This document shows, piece by piece, positions 49,009 through 57,766 of a stretch of DNA of 62,067 bases; within the stretch, counting starts at the first letter, position 1, and every line of letters starts with the position of its first letter. The stretch is taken from the NCBI GenBank assembly GCA_964486685.1, contig CAZAOE010000005.1:1-62067 (forward strand), in the 5' to 3' direction. Origin of the DNA: JAIOTH01 sp964486685 (GTDB lineage: Bacteria > Patescibacteriota > Patescibacteriia > UBA1558 > S5-K13). The notes beneath the pieces were generated by a model that had not been told where the DNA came from, searched no databases, and saw only the letters and a program-made list of their open reading frames with translations. The translations under genes and the position numbers were made by a program.

Positions 49009-50145
49009 TCACTTATGCTTTTTTATATTGTCCTTAATTAAGTTTAAAATTTTATATTTAACCTCTTCTGGAAAACCACTAATTTCAAAATTTAATAAAT
49101 CTTCATCACCAGATATTTTTAATTTATCCTTTAATTCCTGAATTAAATCAAAAGAATTATGTTTTTCATTGGAATGAACATAAACCTGAATTAAATCGGA
49201 TTTTTTAATCTTAAACAAAACAATAACTTCTGCTTGCGAGGCCTTAGAAATAAGCTCTTCTATTAAATCATTTATCTCCAAATCCTCTTCTTCGCTATCA
49301 AATTTTAGGGCCGACCAGGCCAATTTATTTTCTTCGTCATAATTCAATTCTGATAAAATTTGTCCCCATAATCTCAACATAGAAATTGATTTAGTTTGAT
49401 ATAAATTTTCAATAACTTTTTCTCTATTAGCCCCTAAATCTATTAATCTACTAGCTATATTTAGGGCCCTGGAGGTGACTTTTTTATTACTAAAACCCTT
49501 GGTAGAAGAAATTAATCCCGCCAAAAGACAAGTGGCGATGTTTCCAGTAATAGATAAATTATTTCTGACAAAAAAATTGAAAATCTGCTCTGACAAAGAA
49601 CCTCCGCTTACATCTACAAAATTAACTTGACCATATCTTTCGTTCCCGGCTTGATTACTGATATTAATAATCGGTGTTTCATGAAAAAAATCTGGATGGT
49701 CAGAAAAAATTTCCCCCAATGATTTCAAATCTGTCCCATTAAAAACTATAATCAAATCATAAGAATTTTTATAAAATGCTCTAATATGGTCTAAAGAAAT
49801 CTCATTGGGACTAGAATTCACTAATACATTTAAACGAGTGTTTGTTTGAGTATAATCAATATTGCTAATTTGGGTCATACTAGTATCAATGGAAATAACT
49901 AATCTTCGCAAATGATCAAATTTTAATTTAGCCTTTTCTAAATTAGGAAGAAAGCTATATATTTTTTTCGGCTTTTGCGGTAGAATGAAATCAATATTAT
50001 CACCCTTAGCTTGGCTGATTAAATAATTATAAAAAGCCAAAAGAGAGGTTAAGCAATCTCCATTATAATTAACTGGGGCTAAAAGCAATATATTTTTGCT
50101 ATTATTTATCAATTGATAAATTTGTTGATTTGTACTTAATGTCAT
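49009..50145 (-). CDS. Degenerate DHH-family phosphoesterase-like protein
   Basis: A 378-residue protein whose outline matches the intact DHH/DHHA1 protein at 52912: APVNYNGDCLTSLLAFYNYL stands where the active protein has HRTPDGDALGSLLAMQ, IINISNQAGNERYGQVNFVD stands where NIDHHYTNPQYGD is, and LLAGLISSTKGFSNKKVTSR stands where LLTGIITDTGNFAYRSTTKQ is. The DHH triad has become SNQ and the DTG has become STK, so metal-dependent catalysis is very unlikely. The fold is probably kept and binds a nucleotide or protein. It diverges from infB-rbfA-nrnA. Confidence 0.7.
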   Translation of the reverse strand: MTLSTNQQIYQLINNSKNILLLAPVNYNGDCLTSLLAFYNYLISQAKGDNIDFILPQKPKKIYSFLPNLEKAKLKFDHLRRLVISIDTSMTQISNIDYTQTNTRLNVLVNSSPNEISLDHIRAFYKNSYDLIIVFNGTDLKSLGEIFSDHPDFFHETPIINISNQAGNERYGQVNFVDVSGGSLSEQIFNFFVRNNLSITGNIATCLLAGLISSTKGFSNKKVTSRALNIASRLIDLGANREKVIENLYQTKSISMLRLWGQILSELNYDEENKLAWSALKFDSEEEDLEINDLIEELISKASQAEVIVLFKIKKSDLIQVYVHSNEKHNSFDLIQELKDKLKISGDEDLLNFEISGFPEEVKYKILNLIKDNIKKHK

Positions 50146-50154
50146 ATTATTTTA

Positions 50155-50310
50155 ATTACCAATTTAAAATTTACAATTTTCATTTAATAACCAATATAAC
50201 AATATACAATAATCAATATATTTTATCCGAATTTTTAATAAAAGATTATTGATCATTGAAGTATTGAAAATTAAATGTAAATTGAAAATTGGTAATTTCT
50301 AATTAAAAAA
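50155..50310. repeat. Family F AT-rich inverted repeat between divergent genes
   Basis: ACCAATTTAAAATTTACAAT and TTCATTTAATAACCAATATA face AAATTGAAAATTGGTAATTT with ATTAAATGTAAATTG. The infB promoter lies just beyond. Confidence 0.65.
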
Positions 50311-50355
50311 GGATATTATAGCAATATAGAAAATATTCTCCCTCCTGTCAATAGC

Positions 50356-50384
50356 TTGACTTAAATGTTTAAAAATAATAGAAT
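50356..50384 (+). promoter_or_regulatory. Promoter of infB
   Basis: TTGACT (50356-50361), 17 bases, TAGAAT (50379-50384). The expected start is near 50391, so the leader before the ATG at 50411 is only about 20 bases with no Shine-Dalgarno. Confidence 0.78.
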
Positions 50385-50410
50385 GGATAATTCATTATAT
50401 AAATAATTTT

Positions 50411-52390
50411 ATGAATGTTACCGAATTAGCCCGAAAATTAAAAACTCCCACAAATGAACTCTTGGAAATATTACCAGAGCTCGGTTTTGATATTGGAGCT
50501 AAGGCAATTAAGATAGATGATTCTTTAATTGATAAAATCATTACAGCACATAACAACTATAAAAAAAAGGAGAAAATGAGAGCCGAGGATGAAGAAATAC
50601 AAGAAATCAAGATTGAAGATCAGGATAAAAAAGAAATTAGTCCTGATAAAATATTAGAAATTGGCAATGAAATTATTGTTCGAGACATGGCTGAAAAAAT
50701 GAAATTTCCAATTAATAAAGTTATGGCCGAATTAATGAAAAACGGAATCATGGTTTCATTAAATTCTTCTATTGATTTTGAAACGGCTACTATTATAGCT
50801 GAAGATTTAGGATTTGAAGTAAAAAAAATATCTTCTGAAAAAAAAGAAAAAGAAATTGAAGAAGAAAAAATGGAAAAATTAAAAAATCTTCTCTCCCAAA
50901 ATAAAAATCTAAAAACCAAGCCACCAGTGGTAGTTGTCATGGGACACGTTGACCATGGTAAAACTAAATTATTAGATACAATTAGAAAAACAAACGTTAT
51001 TGATACTGAGGCTGGCAATATAACCCAGCATATTGGAGCTTATCAAGTTGAGTGTAGTGGTAAGCTTATTACTTTTTTAGATACTCCCGGACACGAGGCC
51101 TTTAAGGCCATGCGCTCTCGCGGAACAAAGATTGCTGACGTGGGCATAATAGTTATAGCTGCCGATGAAGGATTAAAACCCCAAACCATTGAATCAATTG
51201 AATTGCTCCAAAAAGAAAAACTTCCTTTTTTAATTGCCATTAATAAAATAGATAAAGACGAGGCTGATATAGAAAAAATTAAAAAAGAGTTATCAGAATT
51301 AAATTTAACTCCCGAAGATTGGGGTGGAAAAACAATTTGTGTAGAAATATCTGCTAAACAAAACATTAATATAGATGGCTTATTAGAAATGGTTAATTTA
51401 ATGGCTGATCTGGAAAATTTACAGGCCGATGCGGGTCGCCAGGCCATTGGAACCATAATTGAATCTCATGTTGACAAAAATCAGGGCCCAGTAGCATCAG
51501 TTTTAATTCAAACTGGTACTTTAAAATTACAAGACGAATTTAGTGCTGGCCATACTTTTGGGAAAGTAAAAGCCATGATAAATTATGCTGGACAAAATAT
51601 CAAAGAAGCTCCGCCCTCTACTCCTGTTAGAATCCTTGGTTTTAAAGATGCTCCGGCAGTAGGAGACATCTTTAGCGCCGAAATTTCTGCTCAAGAATTA
51701 AAAACTATTAAAAAAAATAAGTCTAAAAGACCAATTAACAAACAACAAAAAACTAATTCCCAAAAATCTGACGAAGAAGAAAAAATTAAATCTCTTAATA
51801 TTATTCTGAAAACAGATGTAATCGGATCCCAAGGGGCCATAGAAGAATCTTTGGCTAAAATAATAAGGGAAGATTTAAAGATAAAAATAATCAAAAAGGG
51901 ATTAGGAAGCATAACCGATAAAGATGTTTTGGATGCCGAAGCCACCAAGGCCCTCTTAATTGGATTTCATGTCCAAATAGATCCCAATGCCGAAATGTTG
52001 AGCAAGGAGAAGAGCATTGAAATTAAAAATTACCAAATAATTTATAAACTCTTGGAAGACGTAGAAGAAAAAATAAATAAAATGTCTTCTGAAAAAATTA
52101 TTCGTAAACAAACAGGAGAATTAAAGGTCTTGGCAATTTTTAAAACCCTTAAAAACAAATCCATATTAGGTGGAAAAGTAATTAAAGGTCAAATAGAAAA
52201 AGGAAATATTGCTAAAATAATTAGAGCCAAAGAATGTATTGCTCGCGGAAAAATAAATAATCTCCAAAGCGGGAAAGAGAATGTTCAAGAAGTTGTAACC
52301 GGCCAAGAATGTGGAATAGAATTTGAAGGAGAAACTATTATAGAACCAGGAGATGTTTTAGAGGCCTATAAAGAAATTAAAAAACAATAA
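50411..52390 (+). CDS. infB: Translation initiation factor IF-2
   Basis: A 659-residue GTPase that delivers initiator tRNA. Two IF2_N-like modules are present (about 1-50 and 95-145: MNVTELARKLKTPTNELLEI and VRDMAEKMKFPINKVMAEL). The G domain has GHVDHGKTK (G1, about residue 178), FLDTPGHEAF (G3), NKID (G4) and SAK (G5). Domains II, III and the fMet-tRNA-binding IV follow, with RIIRKQTGELKVLAIFKTLK-like sequence and the final EGETIIEPGDVLEAY. It is short compared with proteobacterial IF-2 (about 890). A family A repeat separates it from rbfA. Confidence 0.96.
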   Translation: MNVTELARKLKTPTNELLEILPELGFDIGAKAIKIDDSLIDKIITAHNNYKKKEKMRAEDEEIQEIKIEDQDKKEISPDKILEIGNEIIVRDMAEKMKFPINKVMAELMKNGIMVSLNSSIDFETATIIAEDLGFEVKKISSEKKEKEIEEEKMEKLKNLLSQNKNLKTKPPVVVVMGHVDHGKTKLLDTIRKTNVIDTEAGNITQHIGAYQVECSGKLITFLDTPGHEAFKAMRSRGTKIADVGIIVIAADEGLKPQTIESIELLQKEKLPFLIAINKIDKDEADIEKIKKELSELNLTPEDWGGKTICVEISAKQNINIDGLLEMVNLMADLENLQADAGRQAIGTIIESHVDKNQGPVASVLIQTGTLKLQDEFSAGHTFGKVKAMINYAGQNIKEAPPSTPVRILGFKDAPAVGDIFSAEISAQELKTIKKNKSKRPINKQQKTNSQKSDEEEKIKSLNIILKTDVIGSQGAIEESLAKIIREDLKIKIIKKGLGSITDKDVLDAEATKALLIGFHVQIDPNAEMLSKEKSIEIKNYQIIYKLLEDVEEKINKMSSEKIIRKQTGELKVLAIFKTLKNKSILGGKVIKGQIEKGNIAKIIRAKECIARGKINNLQSGKENVQEVVTGQECGIEFEGETIIEPGDVLEAYKEIKKQ

Positions 52391-52575
52391 AACGATGCCA
52401 ATATAGCGATACCAATATACGAATGGCATACGAATTATACTAATATGCTAATCATTAGTATTTAATTAGTATATTAGTATTAAACCATTAGTATCATCAG
52501 TATTAGTATATTACCCGCCATAATTTTATAAAAATTAAGGCGGGATTAGTATCATTTAATTCGTATCATTAGTAT
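52390..52575. repeat. AT-rich interspersed repeat (family A), compound, with nested GC palindrome
   Basis: The duplicated head CGATGCCAATATAGCGATACC, then ATACGAATTATACTAATA, several TTAGTATTA units and the tail AATTCGTATCATTAGTATTT abutting the rbfA ATG. A GC-armed palindrome CCCGCC...GGCGGG (about 52514-52543) is nested inside, the third family A copy with such a core. Confidence 0.8.
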
Positions 52576-52577
52576 TT

Positions 52578-52919
52578 ATGAGCAAAAGAACAGAACAAGT
52601 AGCCAGTGAACTAACTCATCAATTATCAGAAATAATAAATAAAGACATTGAAATACCAAAAGATTGTTTAGTTACTATTATTAAAACCGAAATAAGTCCT
52701 GATTTGAAAATAGCTAAAATATTTATATCTGTTTTGCCTGAAAATAAAAATGGAACAGCGTTGGCATATTTTAAAAAAACATCAAATTTTATCCAAAGGA
52801 AATTAGGACAAAAATTAAAATTCTATACTACTCCTCAACTTAAATTTTTTATTGATGAGGGAGAAATGAAAAGAAGAAAAATAAATAAGATCTTAGAAAA
52901 AATTAAAGAAAATGCTTAA
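52578..52919 (+). CDS. rbfA: Ribosome-binding factor A
   Basis: A 113-residue KH-like protein with MSKRTEQVASELTHQLSEII, TIIKTEISPDLKIAKIFISV and PQLKFFIDEGEMKRRKINKI, the normal RbfA layout and length. It aids 30S maturation. It follows infB as in most bacteria and overlaps nrnA by eight bases. The ATG directly follows a repeat. Confidence 0.93.
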   Translation: MSKRTEQVASELTHQLSEIINKDIEIPKDCLVTIIKTEISPDLKIAKIFISVLPENKNGTALAYFKKTSNFIQRKLGQKLKFYTTPQLKFFIDEGEMKRRKINKILEKIKENA

Positions 52920-53880
52920 TAAAGAAATAGAAAAATTATTAGATTGTATTAAAAAATCTAATCATATACTTTTAGTAACCCATAGAACTCCTGATGGTGA
53001 TGCTCTTGGTTCTCTTTTAGCTATGCAGAAAATTTTATCATCTTTAAATAAAAATAATACTTCTTTTTGCATAGACAGACCTGCAGAAAATTTTAATTAC
53101 CTTGAAGGCATTAATAAAATAGAGTATCAAGTTAAAAACTTAAAAAATAATTATGATTTAGGTATATTATTAGATTGTGGTGATTTAAAAATGACAAAAA
53201 TTGTTGAAAAAATTAAAAATATTAATTTTAAATTTGGTTTAGTTAATATTGACCATCACTATACTAATCCTCAATATGGAGATATAAATATTGTAATCCC
53301 CCAGGCCTCATCAACTGCAGAAATTATTTATCAAATAATGAGAATAGCTAATATAAAAATAGAGGCCTCTGTGGCGACAGCGCTTTTAACAGGCATAATC
53401 ACTGATACTGGAAATTTTGCTTATCGTTCAACAACTAAACAAGCCATAGATACCGCCTCTAAATTATTAAGTATTGGAGCTGATTTTTCTGACATTACTA
53501 AAGCAAATGTCTATAATAAAACCATAGAAATTTTAAAATTATGGGGGATAGTTTTAAAAAAAATATCCTTCAACAAAGAATTAGCTATGGTAACAACTGG
53601 TATTTTTAAAAAGGACTTGGATGATTTAGGATTAAATCAAGAAGATAGTGAAGGAATCTCCAATTATTTAAATAATCTTTCCTCTAAAATTAGATTTAGC
53701 CTATTGTTAAAACAATATGAAGCTGATAAAGTAAAGGGTAGTTTAAGAACCACTCGTGATGATATTGATGTAGCCAAAATTGCCCAGGCCTTTGGTGGGG
53801 GCGGGCATAAAAAGGCCGCCGGCTTTGAAACCTCTGGAAAATTAGTTTTTAACAACGGATACTGGAAAATAAATCAATAA
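52912..53880 (+). CDS. nrnA: DHH/DHHA1 phosphoesterase (NrnA/bifunctional oligoribonuclease and PAP phosphatase type)
   Basis: A 322-residue protein with a complete active site: LVTHRTPDGDALGSLLAM (motif with D-x-D, about residue 25), GILLDCGD, VNIDHHYTNPQYGD (DHH, about residue 116), TGIITDTGNFAYRSTT and the DHHA1 end FGGGGHKKAAGFE. It degrades short RNAs or 3'-phosphoadenosine phosphate, often encoded after rbfA. It overlaps rbfA by eight bases. A degenerate relative lies at 49009. Confidence 0.93.
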   Translation: MLNKEIEKLLDCIKKSNHILLVTHRTPDGDALGSLLAMQKILSSLNKNNTSFCIDRPAENFNYLEGINKIEYQVKNLKNNYDLGILLDCGDLKMTKIVEKIKNINFKFGLVNIDHHYTNPQYGDINIVIPQASSTAEIIYQIMRIANIKIEASVATALLTGIITDTGNFAYRSTTKQAIDTASKLLSIGADFSDITKANVYNKTIEILKLWGIVLKKISFNKELAMVTTGIFKKDLDDLGLNQEDSEGISNYLNNLSSKIRFSLLLKQYEADKVKGSLRTTRDDIDVAKIAQAFGGGGHKKAAGFETSGKLVFNNGYWKINQ

Positions 53881-53945
53881 TTAGTACTTAATAATTGATA
53901 ATTGGGACTACTAACTACCAGCTACTAACTACTAACTAAAAACCT

Positions 53946-54521
53946 ATGTTTTTAATACCAACTGTAATCGAAAAATCCAGTAAAGGTGAGCGAGCTTATG
54001 ATATATATTCTAGATTATTAAAAGAAAGAATAATTTTTTTGGGCTCACCCATCAATGGAGCCGTGGCTAATACTATAATTGCCCAACTTCTATTTTTAGA
54101 ATCTGAAAATAATAAAAAGGATATTAAGCTTTATATTAATTGTCCGGGAGGAAGCGTTACTGACGGTTTGGCAATTTATGACACCATGCAATATATTAAA
54201 TGTGATGTTTCTACTATTGCTGTCGGCATGGCCGCTTCCATGGCTGCTGTGCTTTTATCGGCTGGAGCAAAAAGAAAAAGATTTGTCTTACCCAGCTCTG
54301 AAATCCTTTTACATCAAGTAATGGGCGGGGCCGAGGGGCAAGCCGCAGATATTAAAATCAAGGCCGAACAAATTTTAAAAATAAAAGATAAATTAAATAA
54401 AATTTTAGCCAAACACACTGGACAGGATATTAAAAAAATAGAAAGAGATTCTGATCGTGATTATTATTTAACTGCTACTGATGCTGTAAAATATGGATTA
54501 GTAGACAAAATGATTAAATAA
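53946..54521 (+). CDS. clpP: ATP-dependent Clp protease proteolytic subunit
   Basis: A 191-residue serine protease with Ser98 in GMAASMAA, His123 in EILLHQVMGGAEGQA and Asp172 in DSDRDYYL, in register with E. coli ClpP (97/122/171). INCPGGSVTDGLAIYDTMQ is typical. It forms tetradecamers with a Clp ATPase. There is no Shine-Dalgarno sequence; the 65-base spacer upstream holds repeated ACTACTAACTACCAGCTACT units. Confidence 0.97.
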   Translation: MFLIPTVIEKSSKGERAYDIYSRLLKERIIFLGSPINGAVANTIIAQLLFLESENNKKDIKLYINCPGGSVTDGLAIYDTMQYIKCDVSTIAVGMAASMAAVLLSAGAKRKRFVLPSSEILLHQVMGGAEGQAADIKIKAEQILKIKDKLNKILAKHTGQDIKKIERDSDRDYYLTATDAVKYGLVDKMIK

Positions 54522-54815
54522 TTGTGGACTTGAAAAAAATCTTTCAATATGCTAATGTGTTTAACATAAGAATTAATAAATAATTTTGCTAGAGAATTAC
54601 GATTTAGTGGAAAACTGCCGCAAATTCCCAAATTCAGATTTTTACCATAAATATGCTTAAAATCTTTAAATTACCTAACTTAAATAAAAAAATTTTAGAA
54701 ATCAAAAAAGAACCCTTACTAAAGTTTTCTATTTTGACTATCTAAAAAACCAACTCCTTTTAAAGAATTTGACTTTTTCTAAATTCTCTACAAAAATATA
54801 TAGAAAGTTAAAAAA
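54522..54815. other. Gene-free spacer upstream of rny
   Basis: 294 AT-rich bases with no ORF on either strand and none of the recurrent repeat families. TTGACTATC (54734-54742) and TTGACTTTTTC (54770-54780) look like -35 boxes, but no -10 at 16-18 bases is convincing; the second could use ATATAT with a 20-base spacer. It probably contains the rny promoter. Confidence 0.4.
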
Positions 54816-56342
54816 ATGCCAGAATCAGTAACATATTTTATATCACTGATTGTTTTAGCTCTTGGTTTTTTCTTGGGTTATGCTTTTAGAAAAAGAGTGG
54901 GGGCCAACTCTGCTAATAGCGCGGAAAAAAAAGCTGAGGAAATTATAGAAAAAGCTAAAGAAAAACATCAGGATATATTATTAAAAAGCAAAGAAAAAGC
55001 GATTTATATAATTGACGAGGCTAAAAAGGAGGGGCAAGAACGTCGTCAAGAACTTAATCATAAACAAAAACGAATTGAAGAGAGAGAGTCCTTATTTGAT
55101 AAAAAGCTTCTTAACTTAGAAAGTAAACAACAGGGTTTGATAGAGAAAACCGAAAGAATAGAAAAATTGAAAGAAGAAATCAAAAAAATTCAAGAAATGC
55201 AAACGGAAAGATTAGAAAAAATCTCTAAAATGTCTAAAGATGAGGCCAAGGAATTGCTTCTAGAAAAAACTGAAAACAATATTAAAGATGAATTAGTAGC
55301 GCGCATCAAAAAATTAGAACAAGAATCAAACGAAGAATTAGAAAAAAGAGCCCGCGATCTTTTGTCAGTGGTCATTCAAAGATGTGACATTTCTCATGCC
55401 GCCGAAAATACTACCACTACTGTCCAAATACCTTCTGATGAAATGAAGGGAAGAATCATTGGCCGAGAAGGAAGAAATATTAGAACCATAGAAAAACTAA
55501 CTGGAGTAGAAATAATTATTGACGATACTCCAGATGTTATTGTTATCTCTGGATTTAGTCCTATCCGCAGACATTTAGCTAAAAGAGCTTTAGATAAATT
55601 AATTTTAGATGGCCGTATTCATCCTGGAAGGATTGAAGAAACAATAGAAGAATCAAAAAAAGAATTAGCTCTGGATATTAAAAAAGCTGGCGAAGAAGCC
55701 ATCTATGAAGTAGGAATTCCAGCCGTTGATTCTAAATTAACTCAATTATTAGGTCGGCTAAAATATCGTACTTCTTATGGACAAAACCAACTTAAACATT
55801 CTTTAGAAGTGGCCCTCTTATCTGGTTTATTGGCAGAAGAATTAGGGGCAGATGTTGCTGTGGCTAAAAAAGGTGGCTTATTCCACGATATTGGTAAAGC
55901 CATAGACCATGAAATTAAAGGAACTCATCCAGAAATTGGTTATGATATTTTAAAAAAATTTGAAATGAGTGAAGAGATTGCTCTTTGTGCCAAAACTCAT
56001 CACGATGATAAACTACCCACTTTAGAGGCTGTAATTGTTAAAGTAGCTGATGCTATATCTGGAGCCAGACCCGGAGCCAGAAAAGATACTTATGAAAACT
56101 TCTTACAAAGATTAGATGAATTAGAAAAAATTACCAATTCTTTTGCTGGAGTAGAAAAATCTTATGCTATCCAAGCTGGGAGAGAAGTTCGTATTTTTGT
56201 AAGACCAGAAGAAATTGATGACTTAAAAGCTATAAAATTAGCCAAAGAAATAGCTGATAAAATAGAAGAAGAATTAAAATATCCCGGAGAAATAAAAGTA
56301 AATGTAATTAGGGAAACTAGAATTACTGAATACGCTAGATAG
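54816..56342 (+). CDS. rny: Ribonuclease Y
   Basis: A 508-residue endoribonuclease that initiates mRNA decay. It has an N-terminal TM anchor (YFISLIVLALGFFLGYAF), a long coiled coil (about 35-190), a KH domain with GRIIGREGRNIRTIEKLTGV, and an HD domain with HSLEVALLSGLLAEELG and GLFHDIGKAIDHE. The tail ends VNVIRETRITEYAR, the usual RNase Y ending. ymdB follows, as in many Firmicutes and CPR. Confidence 0.97.
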   Translation: MPESVTYFISLIVLALGFFLGYAFRKRVGANSANSAEKKAEEIIEKAKEKHQDILLKSKEKAIYIIDEAKKEGQERRQELNHKQKRIEERESLFDKKLLNLESKQQGLIEKTERIEKLKEEIKKIQEMQTERLEKISKMSKDEAKELLLEKTENNIKDELVARIKKLEQESNEELEKRARDLLSVVIQRCDISHAAENTTTTVQIPSDEMKGRIIGREGRNIRTIEKLTGVEIIIDDTPDVIVISGFSPIRRHLAKRALDKLILDGRIHPGRIEETIEESKKELALDIKKAGEEAIYEVGIPAVDSKLTQLLGRLKYRTSYGQNQLKHSLEVALLSGLLAEELGADVAVAKKGGLFHDIGKAIDHEIKGTHPEIGYDILKKFEMSEEIALCAKTHHDDKLPTLEAVIVKVADAISGARPGARKDTYENFLQRLDELEKITNSFAGVEKSYAIQAGREVRIFVRPEEIDDLKAIKLAKEIADKIEEELKYPGEIKVNVIRETRITEYAR

Positions 56343-56575
56343 AATTTAGAATGATGAATTACGAATTTTGATTAAACCCCATCACCCTTTACTTTAAAAA
56401 TTTGATATCTTAATTTTATTATATAATTTTTTTGAAATAATTCTTTGATAATATTTTGTAAAAAAGGTGATGGGGTAAATTTCTAATTATTTAATTTCAA
56501 ATTAATTCATAATTCTAAAATTTAAAATTCATAATTTAATCGAAATTAAAAATTAAAAATTCAAAACTTAATTCT
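56343..56575. repeat. Spacer with an 11-bp inverted repeat around an AT loop
   Basis: ACCCCATCACC (56376-56386) faces GGTGATGGGGT (56466-56476) across 79 AT-rich bases. Outside are TTAGAATGATGAATTACGAA and TCATAATTCTAAAATTTAAA. The TCCCTCACCTTT...AAAGGTGGGGGGA pair at 61951-62013 looks like a relative. Confidence 0.7.
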
Positions 56576-57367
56576 ATGCTTAAAATTTTATTCTTAGGTG
56601 ATGTTATGGGCAGTATTGGACGAAAAGCCATTACTAAAATTTTGCCTGTTCTAAAAAAAGAATACAAACCCAATCTAATTGCTATTAATGCTGAAAATCT
56701 TGCTCACGGAAAAGGCATAACTGAAAAAACTCTAGAGCAGATGAAAGAAGCTGGGGTTGATTTTTTCAGTTCTGGAAATCATGTTTATTCTAAAAATAAT
56801 ACCGACCAAATATTTACATCTGGAAAATTTAATATTATCGCTCCAGCCAATGACCCCAGGACTTTAAAAAATTATGGTTATAAAGTGCTTAAAATTGGCA
56901 AAAAAACCCTAATCATGCTAAACTTATTGGGTAAAACTTTTATAGACGAAAAAAATATTAAATGCCCTTTTAAAACTTTTGATAAATTATATAAAGAATT
57001 TCAAAAATATCAGCCCGACTATATAATTTTGGATTTTCATGCTGAAGCCACTAGTGAAAAAGTTGCCCTGGGTCATTATGTAGATGGAAGAATAAATGCC
57101 TTATTAGGCACCCATACCCATGTTCAAACTAATGATGCCAGAACTCTACCCAAAGGTACGGCTTATATAACAGACCTGGGCATGGTTGGGGCTAAAGAAT
57201 CTGTAATTGGTATTAGAAAAGATATCATTATAGATAAATTTCTTAATGATTCTAAAATCATTTTTGATATTCCTAAAACTGGAAAAGCAATAATTAATGG
57301 TGTTTTACTTGAAATTAATAAAAAAAGTAGTAAAATAAAGGTAATACAAAAAGAAATTACAATTTAA
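56576..57367 (+). CDS. ymdB: YmdB family metallophosphoesterase
   Basis: A 263-residue protein of the TIGR00282 type. Metal ligands lie in LFLGDVMGSIGRKAI (Asp), AINAENLAHGKGIT (Glu, Asn), FSSGNHVYS (Asn, His), ILDFHAEATSEKVALGHYVD (His) and LLGTHTHVQTND (His). YmdB of Bacillus has cyclic-nucleotide phosphodiesterase activity and is linked to RNase Y function; the adjacency to rny here supports that partnership. Confidence 0.95.
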   Translation: MLKILFLGDVMGSIGRKAITKILPVLKKEYKPNLIAINAENLAHGKGITEKTLEQMKEAGVDFFSSGNHVYSKNNTDQIFTSGKFNIIAPANDPRTLKNYGYKVLKIGKKTLIMLNLLGKTFIDEKNIKCPFKTFDKLYKEFQKYQPDYIILDFHAEATSEKVALGHYVDGRINALLGTHTHVQTNDARTLPKGTAYITDLGMVGAKESVIGIRKDIIIDKFLNDSKIIFDIPKTGKAIINGVLLEINKKSSKIKVIQKEITI

Positions 57368-57419
57368 ACTAAAATAAATAAATTTTCGGGCTTAAGCTCG
57401 GAAGAAAGGATCAAAAATT

Positions 57420-57701
57420 ATGAACAAAATGGAACTCATTGATGCCATTGCTGCCAAAAGCGACTTAACTAAGAAAGATGCTGAAAATGCAGTTAATGCA
57501 TTAGAAGCAGTTATAATCAGCACCCTACAATCAGATGAGAAGGTTACTTTAACTGGTTTTGGAACATTTGAAGCCAGAAAAATGAAAGCCAGAGCTGGTG
57601 TTAATCCACAAACTGGTGCTAAAATCCAAATTGCTGCAACTACAGTACCTAAATTTAAAGCTGGTAAATCTTTTAAAGACGCCATTAAGGGCAAAAGATA
57701 A
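57420..57701 (+). CDS. hup: HU family DNA-binding protein
   Basis: A 93-residue histone-like protein: MNKMELIDAIAAKSDLTKKD, then AVNALEAVIISTLQSDEKVT, the LTGFGTFEARKMKARAGVNP arm signature and VPKFKAGKSFKDAIKG. It binds and bends DNA without sequence specificity. One of few core genes here with a weak Shine-Dalgarno (GAAAGGA, about 12 bases before the ATG). Confidence 0.96.
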   Translation: MNKMELIDAIAAKSDLTKKDAENAVNALEAVIISTLQSDEKVTLTGFGTFEARKMKARAGVNPQTGAKIQIAATTVPKFKAGKSFKDAIKGKR

Positions 57702-57750
57702 TTATCTTAAGATAATATAAAAACAGGCCTCACGAGGGGCTTGTTTTTTG
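57702..57750 (+). terminator. HU terminator, probably bidirectional
   Basis: A 14-base palindrome TTATCTTAAGATAA (57702-57715), then a 9-bp stem with two wobble pairs (57723-57731 with 57736-57744) and TTTTTT. On the minus strand the same stem is followed by a U-rich run and would serve the C39 operon. Confidence 0.8.
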
Positions 57751-57766
57751 TTATTAAAAATTTATA

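Noticed and set aside
48791..49141. Short frames across the GC-rich repeat near the DHH gene
   Set aside because: They are created by the repeats and by the antisense of the DHH gene; no start signals.
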